Source: Orientallactaga sibirica (taxonomy: Eukaryota > Chordata > Mammalia > Rodentia > Dipodidae). Taken from it: 64,000 bases of DNA. The translations under genes were made by a program, and so were the position numbers. Below are positions 1-10,610 of the stretch, piece after piece. Under the pieces are notes generated by a model. That model saw nothing but the letters and a program-made list of their open reading frames with translations. It searched no databases and was not told the origin of the DNA. Numbering within the stretch: position 1 is the stretch's first letter; each line of letters opens with the position of its first letter. Location: positions 3,885,501 to 3,949,500 of the forward strand of contig JAEOAD010000888.1 in the NCBI GenBank assembly GCA_036365145.1, given 5' to 3'.

Positions 1-79
1 CTCTCATTAATTCTCAGTGGCCTCAATGCCCCAACCAAAAGACACAGGTTTGGAGATTGGGTTAAATAGCAGGATCCTT

Positions 80-232
80 GGCCAGGGGTAATGGCACACA
101 CTGTTAATCCCAGCACTAGGGAGGCAGAGGTAGGAGGATCTCCTGAGCTCAAGGCCAGCCTGAGACTACATGGTGAATTCCATGTCAGCCTGGGCTGGAG
201 TGAGATCCTATCTTGAACCCCCCCCCAAAAAA
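80..232 (+). mobile_element. B1 SINE inserted in L1
   Basis: 7SL-derived head (ggccagg...ggcacac...ttaatcccagcac) and A-rich tail. It is flanked by a diverged 16-base target duplication, aaatagcaggatcctt (64-79) and aaatagcagtagcctt (233-248), that interrupts L1 ORF2. Confidence 0.88.
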
Positions 233-430
233 AAATAGCAGTAGCCTTCAATTTGTTGCCTCCAAGAAACCCACCTTCCATAAAAGATAGACACTATCTT
301 AGGGTGAAAGGTTGGAAAATGGTGTTTCAAGTAAATGGGCCTAGAAAACAAGCAGCTGTCGCTCACTATCCTAATATCTGCCAGGGTAGACTTCAAACCA
401 ACATTAGTTAGGAAAGATAAGGTCACTTTA

Positions 431-542
431 GCTGAGCATGGTGGCACATGCTTTCTTTAATCCTAGCACTTGGGAAGCAGAGGTAGGAGGGTTGCTAGAG
501 CGAGAGCCCCTACTTCCAAAAAGCCAAAAAAAAAAAAAAAAA
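431..542 (+). mobile_element. B1 SINE, internally deleted, in L1
   Basis: B1 head and poly(A) tail with the central third missing. Perfect target duplication aaggtcacttta at 419-430 and 543-554. Confidence 0.88.
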
Positions 543-1509
543 AAGGTCACTTTATACTGATTATATGATTATACTGATTAAAGGAACACTCAAACAGGAG
601 GACATTATAAGCCTAAACATATACCTAACATGGAGGTACAGATAACACCAAATACAACTGTAGTGGGTGACTTCAACACCCCACTCTCGTCAATTGACAG
701 GTCATCCTGGCAAAAAATAAACAGAGAAGCATCTAGATTGAATGAGATCATAACAAATGGAGCTAACAGATAATTGCAGAACATTTCATCCAAATGCTGC
801 AGAGTACAGCAGTACATGGAACATTCTCTAAAATAGGCCACATATTAGGACACAAAGCAAAAACCATCACAAATACAGGAAAATTGAAAAACTTCCTTGC
901 ATTCTATCTGATCACAATGGGATTAAATTACAAATCAACAGCAAGAAAAGCTACAAAGCATACACAAAATCATGGAAACTAAACAATACACTACTAAATG
1001 ATGAATGGGTCAATGAAAAAAATCAAAAAGGAAATTAAAAATTCATAGAATCAAATGATAATGAGAACACAACATACCATAACCTTTGAGACACAATGAA
1101 GGCAGTGCTAAGAGGGAAATTTAGAACTTAGAGCTTTAAGTTCCTATATTAAGAAATTAGAAAGGTTGCAAGTAAACAATGCTTCCCCTTAAGGCCTTGG
1201 AAAAAGAAGAATAAGGCAAACAAAAATCATAAAAATAAGGCATACTAAAAATCAGTAGACAGGACGAAATAATAAAGATTAGGGCAGAAATTAATGAAAT
1301 AGAAACCAAAAACAATCCAAATAATCAATGAAACAAAAAATTGGTTATTTAAAAGGATAAACAAGATTGATAACCCTTAACAAATCTGACCAGAAGAAAG
1401 ATAGAAGAGACACAAATTAATAAAATTAAAGATGAAAAAGTCACCATTACAACAGATGCTAACGAAACTCAGAAAATCATAAAGACATAATTTAAGGATA
1501 TATAGTCCA

Positions 1510-1662
1510 GCCAGGTGTGGTGGCACACACCTTTACTCCCAGCACTAGGGAGGCAGAGGTAGGAGGATCGCCGAGAGTTCGCAGCCACCCTGAGACTACA
1601 TAGTGAATTCCAGGTCAGCCTGGAGACTAGATTGAAACCCTACCTCAGAAACCCCACACCCC
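1510..1662 (+). mobile_element. B1 SINE in L1
   Basis: Full-length B1. The L1 words ggatatatagtcca before it and gaatatataagtcca after it form an imperfect target duplication. Confidence 0.87.
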
Positions 1663-1845
1663 AAAAAAAGAAAAGAATATATAAGTCCACTAAGTTTGAA
1701 AATCTGAAAGAAATAGATGATTTCCTAGAGTTATATCATCTACCAAAATTAAGTCAAGATGAGATTAACCATGAAAATAGACCTATAACAAGTACAGAGA
1801 TCCAAGCAGTTATTAAAAAATCTTGCAACTAAAAAATATCCAGAA

Positions 1846-1995
1846 GCCAGGCATGATGATGCACACCATTAATCCCAGCACTTGGGAGGCAGAGGTAGGA
1901 GGATCACCATGAATTCGATGCCACACTGAGACTACATAGTTAATTGCAGGTCAGCCTGGGCCAGAGTGAGACCCTACCTCAAAAAAAACAAACAA
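1846..1995 (+). mobile_element. B1 SINE in L1
   Basis: Full-length B1; target duplication aaatatccag at about 1834 and again after its A-rich tail. Confidence 0.87.
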
Positions 1996-2005
1996 AAATA
2001 TCCAG

Positions 2006-2249
2006 GGGCTGGAGAGATGCCTTAGTGGTTAAGACACCTGCCTGCTAAGCCTAAGAACACCCATTTGATTCTTCAGTTTCCACGTTTAGCCAGACACAAA
2101 GTGATGCAAGGGCTCAATGCTGCACTTTCCCACGAGGGGCGCATGCATCTGGAGTTCGTTCACAGCAGCTGAGAGGCTGCTGGTGTGTTCATTCTCTCTC
2201 TGACTCTCTCCAAAAAATAATAATGATAATATATTAAAACTTAAAAAAT
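2006..2249 (+). mobile_element. B2-like tRNA SINE, long form
   Basis: tRNA-like head gggctggagagatg with ggttaag. The body has the long-form signature: cacgtttagccagacacaaagtgatgcaagg plus a cacaaggggg-type segment that the short form lacks. CT-rich stretch and A-rich tail. It lies between the upstream B1 tail and resumed L1 (atatccaggtccagatgg). Confidence 0.85.
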
Positions 2250-2352
2250 AAGATATCCAGGTCCAGATGGATTCACTGGTGAATTTTACCAGATCTTCAC
2301 AGAAGAACTAACACCAATGCTTCTCAAACTTTTCCATAAAGTAGAAAAGCAA

Positions 2353-3019
2353 GGGCTGGAGAAATGGCTTAATAGTTAAGGTGCTTGCCTGCCAAGACTA
2401 AGAACCAAGGTTTGATTTCCCAGGATCCACATAAGCCAGATGGACAAGGTGGTGCACGCATCTGGACTGTATTTCCAGTGGCTAGAAGCCCTGATGCACC
2501 CTGTAAGGAAAGCATAAGAGAAAAGCAAAAGAGAACATCGGACTTGATCTCTACAGATAGACTGTTTATTATTAGATAAAACAGTGAGGGGCCTCAGCTT
2601 TCCTGCAGGATGAAGGCTGAAGCACTGGGCCAGGCTGGGGTATAAGCTTACAAGGGGGATCCTAAGAAAAACAGACTGGACCAAGTCCAGTTGGTAAGAA
2701 AATTGTAGCTGTTTGTGTCCTTGTTCAGAACAGGTTTCTTCAGCCAGTAATGTCTAAGGGAGGACACTCAGATAGTCTCTGGTCCTTCAAGGCCATCTAG
2801 GCTAAGGGGAGTATATCAGGGAAAGATGCCAAACAATGAGGCCCAGTGCCTCTGTTGTTTCTCTTATTGCCCACTAGCTTTAGGGATAATTATTAACTCT
2901 TTAGTTCCCTTTAGTTTTCAGAGAATTAACCCATCACACCCATTCTCTCTTCCTCCCTCTTTCTCTCTCAGTCCTCTCTTTCAAAATAAATAAATAAATA
3001 TTTAAATAAAATAAAATAA
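2353..3019 (+). mobile_element. B2-like SINE, short form, split by an LTR
   Basis: Head at 2353, body to 2501, then an LTR insertion (2502-2936), then the remaining CT-rich part and the aaataaataaat tail. The SINE is older than the LTR. Confidence 0.82.
2502..2936 (-). mobile_element. Solo LTR inside a B2-like SINE
   Basis: A 435-bp block with TG...CA termini and a 5-bp target duplication, caccc (2497-2501 and 2937-2941). An AATAAA on the minus strand near 2570 suggests that orientation. No internal retroviral sequence is attached, as expected after LTR-LTR recombination. I cannot name the family. Confidence 0.72.
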
Positions 3020-3168
3020 AGCCTGGCATGGTGGCACACAGCTTTAATTCCAGTACTCAAGAGGCATAGGAGGATTGCTCTGAGTTCAAGGCCACCCTGA
3101 GACTACATAGTGAATTCCTGTTCAGCTTGAGCTAGAGTGAGACCCTATGTGTGTGTTGGGCGGGGGGG
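3020..3168 (+). mobile_element. B1 SINE
   Basis: B1 body with a G-rich decayed tail (gtgtgttgggcggggggg). The next B1 begins immediately afterwards. Confidence 0.82.
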
Positions 3169-3322
3169 AGCCGGGCATGGTGGTGCATGCCTTTAATCCC
3201 AGCACTTGGGAGGCAGAGGTATGAGGATCACCATAAGTTCAAGTCCAGCCTGAGACTACATAGTAAATTCCAGGTGATCCTGGGCTAGAGTTGAGACCCT
3301 ATTTTGAAAAAAAAAAAAAAAT
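3169..3322 (+). mobile_element. B1 SINE
   Basis: Complete B1 with poly(A) tail. L1 RT text resumes directly after it. Confidence 0.85.
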
Positions 3323-3378
3323 AGAAAAGGAAAGAACTCTACCAAACTCCTTATACAAAACCAGTATTACCCTGATAC

Positions 3379-3415
<37 letters not shown>
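3379..3415 (+). repeat. Long A-homopolymer within L1
   Basis: A run of about 37 adenines interrupts the RT coding text of the L1. It creates spurious poly-Lys/poly-Phe reading frames on the two strands. Confidence 0.9.
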
Positions 3416-3416
<1 letters not shown>

Positions 3417-3616
3417 AGACAAAGACAGAACGAAAAAGAAAACAACAGACCAATTTCCCTCATGAATATAGATGCAAAAATTCTCAACAAGATATTGGCA
3501 AACAGAATGCAAGAGTATATTAGAAAGATATTCATCCTGGCCAAGTAGGCTTTATCCCAGAGATGCAAGGATGGTTCAACCACACCTGGCTGTTTTTCAT
3601 TTTTTTCTTTTTCTTT

Positions 3617-3808
3617 TTAAAAAATTTTATTTATTCATTTGAGAGAGAGAGGAAGAGAATGGGTACTCAGGGCCTCAAGCCAATGCAAATGAACTCCAGG
3701 CACATGTGCCACCTTGTGCATCTGGTTTATGTAGGTCCTGGATAATTGAACCTGGGTCCTTAAGCTTCACAGGTAAATGCCTTAACTCCTAAGCCATCTT
3801 CCCAGCTC
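3617..3808 (-). mobile_element. B2-like SINE, short form
   Basis: Reverse-complement copy: T-rich tail, GA-rich stretch, then body ending ctaagccatcttcccagctc. Confidence 0.84.
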
Positions 3809-3809
3809 T

Positions 3810-3880
3810 TGTTTTTGTTTTACGAGGTAGTGTTTCATTCTAGTCCAGCCTGGCCTGGAATTTACTATGATGTCTCAGGG
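3810..3880 (-). mobile_element. B1 SINE fragment
   Basis: Tail-half of a B1 on the minus strand, truncated at ctcaggg where an oppositely oriented B1 begins. Confidence 0.7.
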
Positions 3881-4025
3881 AATCCCAGTGCTTGAGAGGT
3901 AGAGATAGGAGGATTGCTGTGAGTTCGAGGCTACCCTGAGACTACATAGTGAATTCCAGGTCAACCTGGGCTACAGTGAGACCCTACCTCAAAAAACAAA
4001 AGAAAAAAAAAAAAAAAAAAAAAAA
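3881..4025 (+). mobile_element. B1 SINE, head-truncated
   Basis: Starts at aatcccagtgc (5' end missing) and runs to a long poly(A) tail. It abuts the minus-strand fragment, making an inverted B1 pair. Confidence 0.78.
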
Positions 4026-4113
4026 GCCTTTCTGGGCGTTGTGGTCCATGCCTTTAATCCCAGCACTAGGGAAGCAGAGGTAGGAGGCTTTCGGTGAATT
4101 CAAGGACACCCTG

Positions 4114-4911
4114 TGTAGCAGACAGCCTCCCCTCTCCCCCATCACTGAAATGAACTTCCAAGCCAGGCACAGTTATGGAGGAAGGTATTTATTTGAAAAT
4201 TACAGATCCATGGGAAGTTCCATAATGGCAGAAGAAGCTGGCCCCCTTTCACAGGCAGAGAGAGTAAGAGAGAGAGAAGCCACCAACACCAATATGAGCA
4301 AGCACACTTCAGGAACTCCAGGCAGAGCTCAAGCACTCTATCTTCAGACTGGAATTCTTAATCCACTCCCACACCTTAGGGCTGAACCCTAAGATCCACC
4401 GACTGACACCTCCTCCAGCCAGATGGCTGCACATCTAAATTACAAACTTTAATAAAATCCTGAATATATTGATATACTGGGGGCTGTGATGGTTAAGTTT
4501 GTGTCAACTTGACTTGTTTAGGAATCCACAGACATTCCTCATAAGTGTGTCTCTGAGGTTGCCTGTAGGAAGGATTAACAAAAGGAATAATCCTTCCCCC
4601 AGGGATAAGCCTTCCCCCAGAGTGGGTGGCCCAGAGTGGTCGGCCCCTCTTGGAGGAGGGGGCTGGTTGATAAAAAGAAGCTCTTGGAAGAAAGGCTCTC
4701 TCTTTCCCACCTGGCTGCTGGTGCTGCTCGCTCCTTGCCACTGGGTGCTTGGTGTTTTCCGCTTGGTACTGTACTCTCGGACCTACAACCTGCTATTGCT
4801 GGACTGTGTAAGCTAATCCAATAAATTCCCTTTTAATATAATTCGTTCTATCCGTTCTGTTTCTCTAGAGAACCCTGACTAATACAGGGGCCATGCATTC
4901 AACCTACCACA
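4114..4911 (-). mobile_element. LTR-like insertion in B1, carrying a nested LTR
   Basis: The block has TG...CA ends (tgtagcag... to ...ctaccaca) and a 5-bp duplication ccctg. Removing the nested element at 4485-4886 leaves about 400 bp. Minus-strand AAATAAATACC near 4190 fits a polyadenylation signal, so the LTR probably reads leftward. It resembles ERVL/MaLR-type LTRs in layout, but I cannot name the subfamily. Confidence 0.68.
4485..4886 (+). mobile_element. ERVL-type solo LTR
   Basis: 402 bp beginning tgtgatggttaagtttgtgtc and ending gagaaccctgactaataca, the characteristic ends of MLT2/ERVL LTRs. A perfect 5-bp duplication, ggggc (4480-4484 and 4887-4891), fits the target length of class III elements. 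It contains an AATAAA near 4820. It is nested inside another LTR. Confidence 0.8.
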
Positions 4912-5060
4912 CCCTGAGACTACATTATGAATTCCAGGTCAACCTGGGCTAGAGTGAGACACTATCTCAAAAAAAAAAAAAAAAAAAAAAAAAAGGCCAA
5001 AGCTGGGTATGATGGTGCACGTCTATAATCCCAGCACTCAGGAGGCAGAGGTAGGAAGAT

Positions 5061-6007
5061 TGTAAGGCCCAGGAAGTGAGGACTCCCTGGGCTCTGTCTC
5101 GGGAAAGGCGACACCCCAAATCACTCCAAGAAACGGTCTTGATGCAAATAGCAAGAGGATTTTTATTTCAGTGCGCTGGGGCCCCCAGTCATACACCACA
5201 CAGGGGTAGAGGACTGGAGACCCCGAGGGTAGAATCAGGGCAGCTTTTATTGGATTCAAACAAAGGAGAGGAGAATTTATAACATGATTGGTTAACAATT
5301 AAAAATAATGTACATGTAGTAATCCCAGCTCGGGAGGCAGAGGTTGGAGGATGTAAGAGTTCAAGGCCACCCTGAGACTACATAGTTAATTCCAGGTCAG
5401 CCTGGACCAGAGTGAGACCCTACCTTGCAAAAAACCAAAAAAAAAAAAAATAATAATAATAATGTACATGTAGTATGCTCATTGGTTATGTGGTTACTAT
5501 GGCATTTTGAGCCAACTTATCTATAACTTGAGGATCACAAGTATGTATAACATTTGCTTAGTTTCTTCTGACTGGCTCATTTCAAAGATTATTTTGGGTA
5601 CTGGGCAGTTTGGGGTTTTTCCAGTAACTGCAAAAATGCTGTGTCAGCTAAGCCCGGAAATAGAAACTCAGGCCTGTGAATATTCCTAGAGCCTGTCATG
5701 GTGTTACTTTAGTTCTTGCTTTTTTTGCTTACATTCTCTATCGTCCTACACCTCTATCTACATACTTTTACATTACAATCTTTCCTTTTATGGTGCAAGC
5801 AGTTCACAGAAGCCAGATAAGCAGTTAGTTAGCTCATTTTTTGTTATCTCATTAGGCCAGAGTCACATACTCAAAAGCCTGTTCTTTTTATTTAGGTTCA
5901 TGCAGGAAGCAGGCTCTGAACCAGCAAGAAGGGTGATCTTCTACCTATTTGCTGGCAGAGAGCCAATTCTGGAATTTGAAGCATTTATGACTTTTTCCAT
6001 CCTTTCA
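5061..6007 (-). mobile_element. Gammaretrovirus-like solo LTR in B1
   Basis: 947 bp including a 130-bp B1. On the minus strand it starts TGAAAGGATGG and ends GGGCCTTACA, with AATAAAAATCC as a likely poly(A) signal near 5165. A 4-bp target duplication, agat (5057-5060, 6008-6011), is the size made by gammaretroviral integrases. The region aacaccatgacaggc on its sense strand is shared with the LTRs at 9185 and 46252, so the three belong to one family. Confidence 0.75.
5318..5452 (+). mobile_element. B1 SINE in LTR
   Basis: 5'-truncated B1 (starts at gtaatcccagc). The LTR words aataatgtacatgtagta occur on both sides (5303 and 5459) as the target duplication. Confidence 0.84.
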
Positions 6008-6350
6008 AGATCACCATGAGTTCCAGGCCACCCTGAGACTACATAGTAAAATTCCAGGTTAGCCTGAGCTAGAATGAGACCTTACCTTGAAAAATGAAAA
6101 AGAGCCAACCTGACTCCATTTTAACAGAAAGAGCCATTTTGATATAATGACTAAGTTTCTGTTTCTCTAAGTTTCTATGTCTGAGCTGGGACCACAAATG
6201 GTTCTCTGGTTACTGTTCCCAGGATTGCGTATTCATAACGTTCCAGGAAATAGTTTAACTGAAATGGCTAGTCTACTTGTCACCTCACTTGTGGCTCTGA
6301 AAACCCTCTATCCTTGATTTCTATGGTTTCACCCTATAAAAGGGGCCTGA

Positions 6351-6961
6351 TTCAAAGGGAGAGAGAGAAAACACCAGTGAAGTCAACAGTGAACACTGTA
6401 GCTTTAAATTTGGCCAGCCAGGCCAAATGAGTCGGGTGCTTAGTGGCATTCTGTTCTCCATTTTGATACTGAAAACCTACAATAGGGGTAGTCATGAGCC
6501 CTAAGGGTGTAATGTCTGCTGGTGTCTCACTAAATGTATATTATGTCACCAAACTTTGTTTAATGTCCATATATTAATGCTACTCTCACTTTTGGATCCT
6601 CTTTTCAGATGGTGGTGACCTTGGATGACTTAGAAGGCACCATGGTGCTGAAGAAGGGACAGAGGAGTGCCTGGCACTGAAATATCTCAAACTCACCTTC
6701 CAAGGCTCAGGGTCCATTATGAAAGGGGGTGGAAAGAATTAAGAGCCAAAGGTTGTAAACTGTTACAAGCTCCTCCAGATAAAAATGGCCTGGATATCCA
6801 TGACCTCACAGTGCCTGAAACTACCTACATAAGACCATCATAATAGGAGGAAAAGATCATGACATCGAACTGAAAAAAAGGAAATTGATACTGGAGGGGG
6901 AGGGAAGTACCATGGGATATTGTCTACAAGTAAAGAAGTTGTCAATAAAAAATAAAAAAAA
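6351..6961 (+). mobile_element. L1 3' UTR fragment
   Basis: Matches the 3' UTR of the L1 ending at 58105: shared words ttggccagcca, aaggctcagggtccatt, atatccatgacctcacagt, and end gtctacaagtaaagaagttgtcaa. 5'-truncated to the last 600 bp; no coding sequence. Confidence 0.8.
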
Positions 6962-7128
6962 TAGCCGGGTGTGGTGGTGCACACCTTTAATCCCAGCACT
7001 TGGGAGGCAGAGGTAGGAGGATTCGAGGCAACCCTGAGACAGGGTCAGAGTGAGACCCTACCTCGAAAAACCAAAAATAAATAAATAAATAAATAAAATA
7101 AAATAAAATAATGAAAATAAATAAATAA
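6962..7128 (+). mobile_element. B1 SINE in L1 tail
   Basis: B1 with a deleted middle (gaggattcgaggcaaccc) and a long aaataaataaaataaaat tail. Confidence 0.82.
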
Positions 7129-7316
7129 ATAAAAGGGGCCCGAGAAACTGACTCGGGGCTGCTCTCTTCACCACCGTCTTAGGGGGTGTGCACCTTGAAG
7201 ATGTTCCAAGGCCCTGGGACATGCTTTTTACCCCATGGACAGCCAAGATGAACTGCTGCACAAAAGTAAAACGAGCAAGCTCCTGTCTGGGGAGGCCTTC
7301 AAGAATAAGTCATAGA

Positions 7317-7481
7317 AGCCGGGCGTGGTGGCGCACGCCTTTAATCCCAGCACTTGGGAGGCAGAGGTAGGAGGATCGCTGTGAGTTCGAGGCCACCCTG
7401 AGACTATATAGTTAATTCCAGGTCAGCCTGGACCAGAGTGAGACCCTACCTCGCAAAACCAAAAAAAAAAAAAAAAAAAAG
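7317..7481 (+). mobile_element. B1 SINE
   Basis: Young-looking full-length B1 (gccgggcgtggtggcgcacgcc) with a 20-base A tail. Confidence 0.9.
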
Positions 7482-8029
7482 AGGTGACATCTGGTACTGG
7501 TTCTGGTGGGATCCCTTCTGGGGACAGAGAGTTGTCTGAGAGGCACATTCACACTCCTGTCCAGGGCAATTGCAAGTCACTGCACTGCCCACCTGGTTCA
7601 GGACAACTGTGGAGCCCGCATTGTCCACTTGATCCTGGTTCTAGGCAATAATGAGACGTCACATTGTCTACTTGGTTCTGGTTTTTGGGTCCATATATCA
7701 TTCGATTGTTGTCTGTCTTTCATTTGTTCTTTTGTGTCTTGTCCTTCTGTTTAGTATTTGTTTTGTCCTTTGTGCTTAACATTTTTGGATCCTCCTAGAA
7801 AAATCAAAAACTGGACAAAAAAAAAAGTTGAAACTGAGACTAATCAAGTTTTGGTCTGGAAAATCCTGAATATGAAATCTGAAATTATACTGGAAGTAAT
7901 TTTGAGGTTTTGTTTTGGTCTCCTGAGTTATAAATAGAATAGGAATTTAAAATGGAAATGCATAGCTTCTGAATGAATGAATGTGTGAGGGGAAAATATG
8001 TCTGGAATCTATATAAAAAGTGTACTTAA
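7482..8029 (+). other. Leader-like remnant of the old provirus
   Basis: Unique sequence. The stretch near 7700-7790 is rich in tgtctgtctttc- and ttgttcttttgtgtc-type words, reminiscent of gammaretroviral leaders. No primer-binding site or frame could be recognised. Confidence 0.35.
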
Positions 8030-8091
8030 GCCGGGCGTGGTGGCACACGCCTTTAATCCCAGCACTCGGGAGGCAGAGGTAGGAGGATTGC
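8030..8091 (+). mobile_element. B1 SINE, first 60 bp only
   Basis: Clean B1 head ending abruptly at gaggattgcag; no A tail, so truncated by a later deletion. Confidence 0.78.
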
Positions 8092-8308
8092 AGAATGATA
8101 AGGCTTTGCCTTTGCATCTAGTCTACAGCACCAACATAACGGAAATTTCATTGTAGGGGATGTCCTCCACTAAGCCCACTGTCTTAGACTGCATGGCCAA
8201 CTTTAACTGTTGAGTGTCCCCAGAAGGAACACTGAAAGTAATTAAAACTATAGGCAAGGAAAACAAACTTACAAGATTCTCCAACTCTTAAAAAGTTACA
8301 AAATAATT
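8092..8308. other. Unassigned single-copy sequence
   Basis: No repeat, frame or motif recognised; possibly internal provirus remnant. Confidence 0.4.
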
Positions 8309-8508
8309 TTTCTGGAGAGATGGCTAAGAGGTTAAGGTACATGCCTGTGAAGCTAAGGACCCTGGTTCAATTCTCCAGGTCACACATAAGCCAGATACAC
8401 ATGGTGGCGCATGTGTCTGGAGTTCATTTGCAATGGCTAGAGGCCCTAGTGCGCCCATTCTCACTCTCCCTCTCTCTCCTTCTGTCTGTCTCTAATAAAA
8501 AAAAAAAA
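8309..8508 (+). mobile_element. B2-like SINE, short form
   Basis: Head ttctggagagatggctaag, B-box-like ggttcaattctcc, CT-rich stretch, A tail. Confidence 0.85.
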
Positions 8509-8562
8509 GCATTACCACTCCCAGCTGTAAAACAATTTTTGAAAAAAACAATTATAAAATAA

Positions 8563-8941
8563 ACCCGGTGTGGTGGCACACATCTTTAATCCCAGCACTC
8601 TTTTTTTTAAAAAATTATTTATTATTTTGAGAGAGAGATACAGAAATAGGCAGGTAGAGAGAGAGAATGGGCGCACCAGGGCCTCCAGCCACTGCAAACA
8701 AACTCCAAATGCACGCGCCCCCTTGTGCATCTAGTGTACATGGGTCCTAGAGAATTGAGCCTTGAACCAGGGTCCTTAGGCTTCACAGGCAAGCGTTTAA
8801 CCACTAAGCATCTCTCCAGCCAATCCCAACACTCTTGAGGCAGAGGTAGGAGGATCACCATGAGTTCAAGGCCATCCTCAAACTATATAGTGAATTCCAA
8901 GTCAGCCTGGACTAGAGTGAAACCCTACCTTGGGGAAAAAA
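8563..8941 (+). mobile_element. B1 SINE split by a B2-like SINE
   Basis: Head 8563-8602, remainder 8822-8941. aatcccagcactc / aatcccaacactc flank the inserted SINE. Confidence 0.86.
8603..8821 (-). mobile_element. B2-like SINE, short form, inside B1
   Basis: Reverse copy from T-rich tail to ...gcatctctccagcc, with a 13-base target duplication made of B1 sequence. Confidence 0.88.
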
Positions 8942-9066
8942 AAAAGTTATAAAATGACAGGATCAGAAAGCTGCCATGTAGCTCTAAGGGAAATCCAAAA
9001 CTATCTCAGGAATTTTAGGAAAAAAGGGGGAGAGAGGATTATGCTGTCCTGCTATGTTTCCCAGGG

Positions 9067-9100
<34 letters not shown>

Positions 9101-9163
9101 ATCAAATTCTGGGTCAATCCCAGGCAGATTCTAGAACTTGAGGGGAAAAAAATAAACTGTCTT
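8942..9163. other. Unassigned sequence with long A run
   Basis: Contains a run of about 35 A at 9069-9099 between unique sequence. No SINE head is visible before the run. Confidence 0.4.
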
Positions 9164-9771
9164 GAGGTGGGCACCTTGGGAGGCTGTAAGGCCCAAGAAC
9201 CAAAGTAATGCCATGATAGGCTTTAGCTGCCTTGCAGGCCTCAGGTTAAACTCAGGTCAGGTTCCCAGAATGTAAGTCAGAACAGTTACTGAAAAGACCA
9301 TGCTAACCCAAAATAATGGGCCAATTAGACAAAACTAAGCAGGTGTTATACATTCCTGTGGCTTTGTATCTATAGATAAGTTTGCTTAATGTTCCTCAGC
9401 TTCTGTATAACCAATTAACTTGTAACATGTAAATTCATGAAAAATGTCAACCAATCATATTAAAAATTTTCCTTCTCTTTGTTTAAACCCAATAAAAACT
9501 TCTCGCAAATGCAACTCAAGGCTCTTACACGAATCCATTGCATTGGTGAAGTCAAGAGACTGAGCTTAAGCCCAAAATAAAGCTCTTTGCTTTTGTATAA
9601 GTGTGTGGCAATTTGGTGGTCTCTGGGGGGCACCATGAACTGGGCACTACAAGGCAGAGGTAGGAGGATCACCATGAGTTTAAGGCTACCTGGAGACTAC
9701 ATAGTTAAATTCCAGGTCAGTCTGAGCTAGAGAGAGACCATACCTCAGAAAACCAAAAAAAAAAAAAAAAA
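9164..9771 (+). mobile_element. B1 SINE split by a solo LTR
   Basis: Short 5' part (cttgggaggc) before and main body from 9652. Target duplication aaactgtcttg at about 9153 and 9772. Confidence 0.75.
9185..9651 (+). mobile_element. Gammaretrovirus-like solo LTR in B1
   Basis: 467 bp, TGTAAGG...CACTACA, with 4-bp duplication aggc (9181-9184, 9652-9655). AATAAAAACTT and AATAAAGCTCTTTGC near 9490 and 9577 are TATA-region and poly(A)-type signals of this class. It aligns with the LTR at 46252-46815 through gccatgataggc, aatgtcaaccaatca, gagcttaagccc and gggcactac. Confidence 0.82.
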
Positions 9772-9832
9772 AAAACTGTCTTGCTCTCACATGCTATGGC
9801 TGGGGCAGTTCTCCATAACAAAGATAAAATTA

Positions 9833-10031
9833 GGGGGACTGGGGAGATGGCTTAATGGTTGGGGTGCTTGTCTGCAAAGCCAAAAAACCTAGGTTTAATA
9901 CCCCAGGACCCATGTAAGCCAGATGTACAAGATGGCACATGTGTCTGGAATTCATTTGCAGTGGCTGGAGGCCCTGCCACACTCATTCTCTCTCAAATAA
10001 ATTTAAAAAAAAAACAAAAAAAATTTTTTTA
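9833..10031 (+). mobile_element. B2-like SINE, short form
   Basis: Target word aagataaaattaggg before and aagataaaagtaggg after; a second copy is stacked on the second word. Confidence 0.86.
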
Positions 10032-10045
10032 AAGATAAAAGTAGG

Positions 10046-10266
10046 GGGCTGGAGAAGTGGCTTAGCAGTTAAGGTGTTTGCCTGTAAAGCCAAAGGATCC
10101 TGGTTCAATTCTCCAGGACCCACGTAAGCCAGATGCACAAAGGGCACATGCATCTGGAGTTTGTTGCAGTGGCTGGAGGCCCTGGCATGCCCAGTCTCTC
10201 TGTGTCTGCCTCTCTTCTATCTCTCTCTCTCTCTGCTTGCAAATAAATAAATAAAAATTAGACAAA
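10046..10266 (+). mobile_element. B2-like SINE, short form
   Basis: Second copy at the same target; aagatacaagtag follows its aaataaataaat tail. Confidence 0.87.
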
Positions 10267-10607
10267 AAGATACAAGTAGAGGACTACACATGAATAGGCA
10301 CCTGCAATGTGTCACCTAATGCTTTCTCCTGAAGGGCTTGATCTGCAAATGGCCAGGTGGCCTGGGAGTAAGAGGAGGAGCCTAACACACAAGGCTCACA
10401 GTTGGACAGAAAGACAAGACACAGACACAGGTCTTGAGTTTATGCTGTCCCCAAGAGAATCCATGATGGTTCTTAGCTTCCCTGCCTTGCAGAGCCCGGG
10501 GGTGGGGGGTTACAGGCACAGAGAATCTCAGGATCCTGGCTCCAGCATGATGATGGGTGAGTCTCAAATTGCTACAAACAAACGGGGACTTCTTATAAAA
10601 AAATTGG
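10267..10607. other. Unassigned single-copy sequence
   Basis: GC content is higher than its neighbours. No splice-framed coding signal is convincing; the apparent frame (10307-10663) runs into a minus-strand B1. Confidence 0.4.
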
Positions 10608-10610
10608 AAC

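Larger units (their letters stand above)
1..3583 (+). mobile_element. L1 LINE fragment, ORF2 endonuclease to early RT, split by SINEs
   Basis: L1 segments lie at about 1-79, 249-430, 545-1509, 1662-1845, 2253-2352 and 3323-3583. The order is that of L1 ORF2: endonuclease-domain text first, matching the better-preserved copy at 48352-48780, then the linker with RPITSTEIQAVIK near 1780, then RT text with [20 protein letters not shown] near 3450. ORF2 normally supplies endonuclease and reverse transcriptase for target-primed retrotransposition. Here the frame is broken by stops, indels and at least six SINE insertions, so it is dead. The left end runs off the window and the RT core onward is missing after 3583. 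Confidence 0.85.
4026..4994 (+). mobile_element. B1 SINE split by an LTR
   Basis: B1 head at 4026-4113 and tail half from 4912. The ccctg at the break is duplicated (4109-4113, 4912-4916) around an LTR that itself contains another LTR. Confidence 0.83.
5001..6094 (+). mobile_element. B1 SINE split by an LTR
   Basis: Head at 5001-5060 ends ...gtaggaagat; the body resumes at 6008 with agatcaccatgag. The repeated agat flanks the inserted LTR. Confidence 0.82.
6095..7316 (+). repeat. 5' LTR of the old provirus, split by an L1 tail
   Basis: U3 6095-6350 with TATA box ccctataaaagg (6332-6343). An L1 3' UTR piece (6351-7128) is inserted with target duplication ataaaaggggcctga (6336-6350) / ataaaaggggcccga (7129-7143). 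R/U5-like sequence ggggcccgagaaactgac follows. The exact right end is not determined. Confidence 0.55.

Noticed and set aside
4142..4824. Several overlapping 60-105 codon frames
   Set aside because: They lie in two nested LTRs and do not resemble any protein.
7506..7754. 82-codon plus-strand frame
   Set aside because: Falls in leader-like proviral DNA; no start context, domain or conservation evidence.
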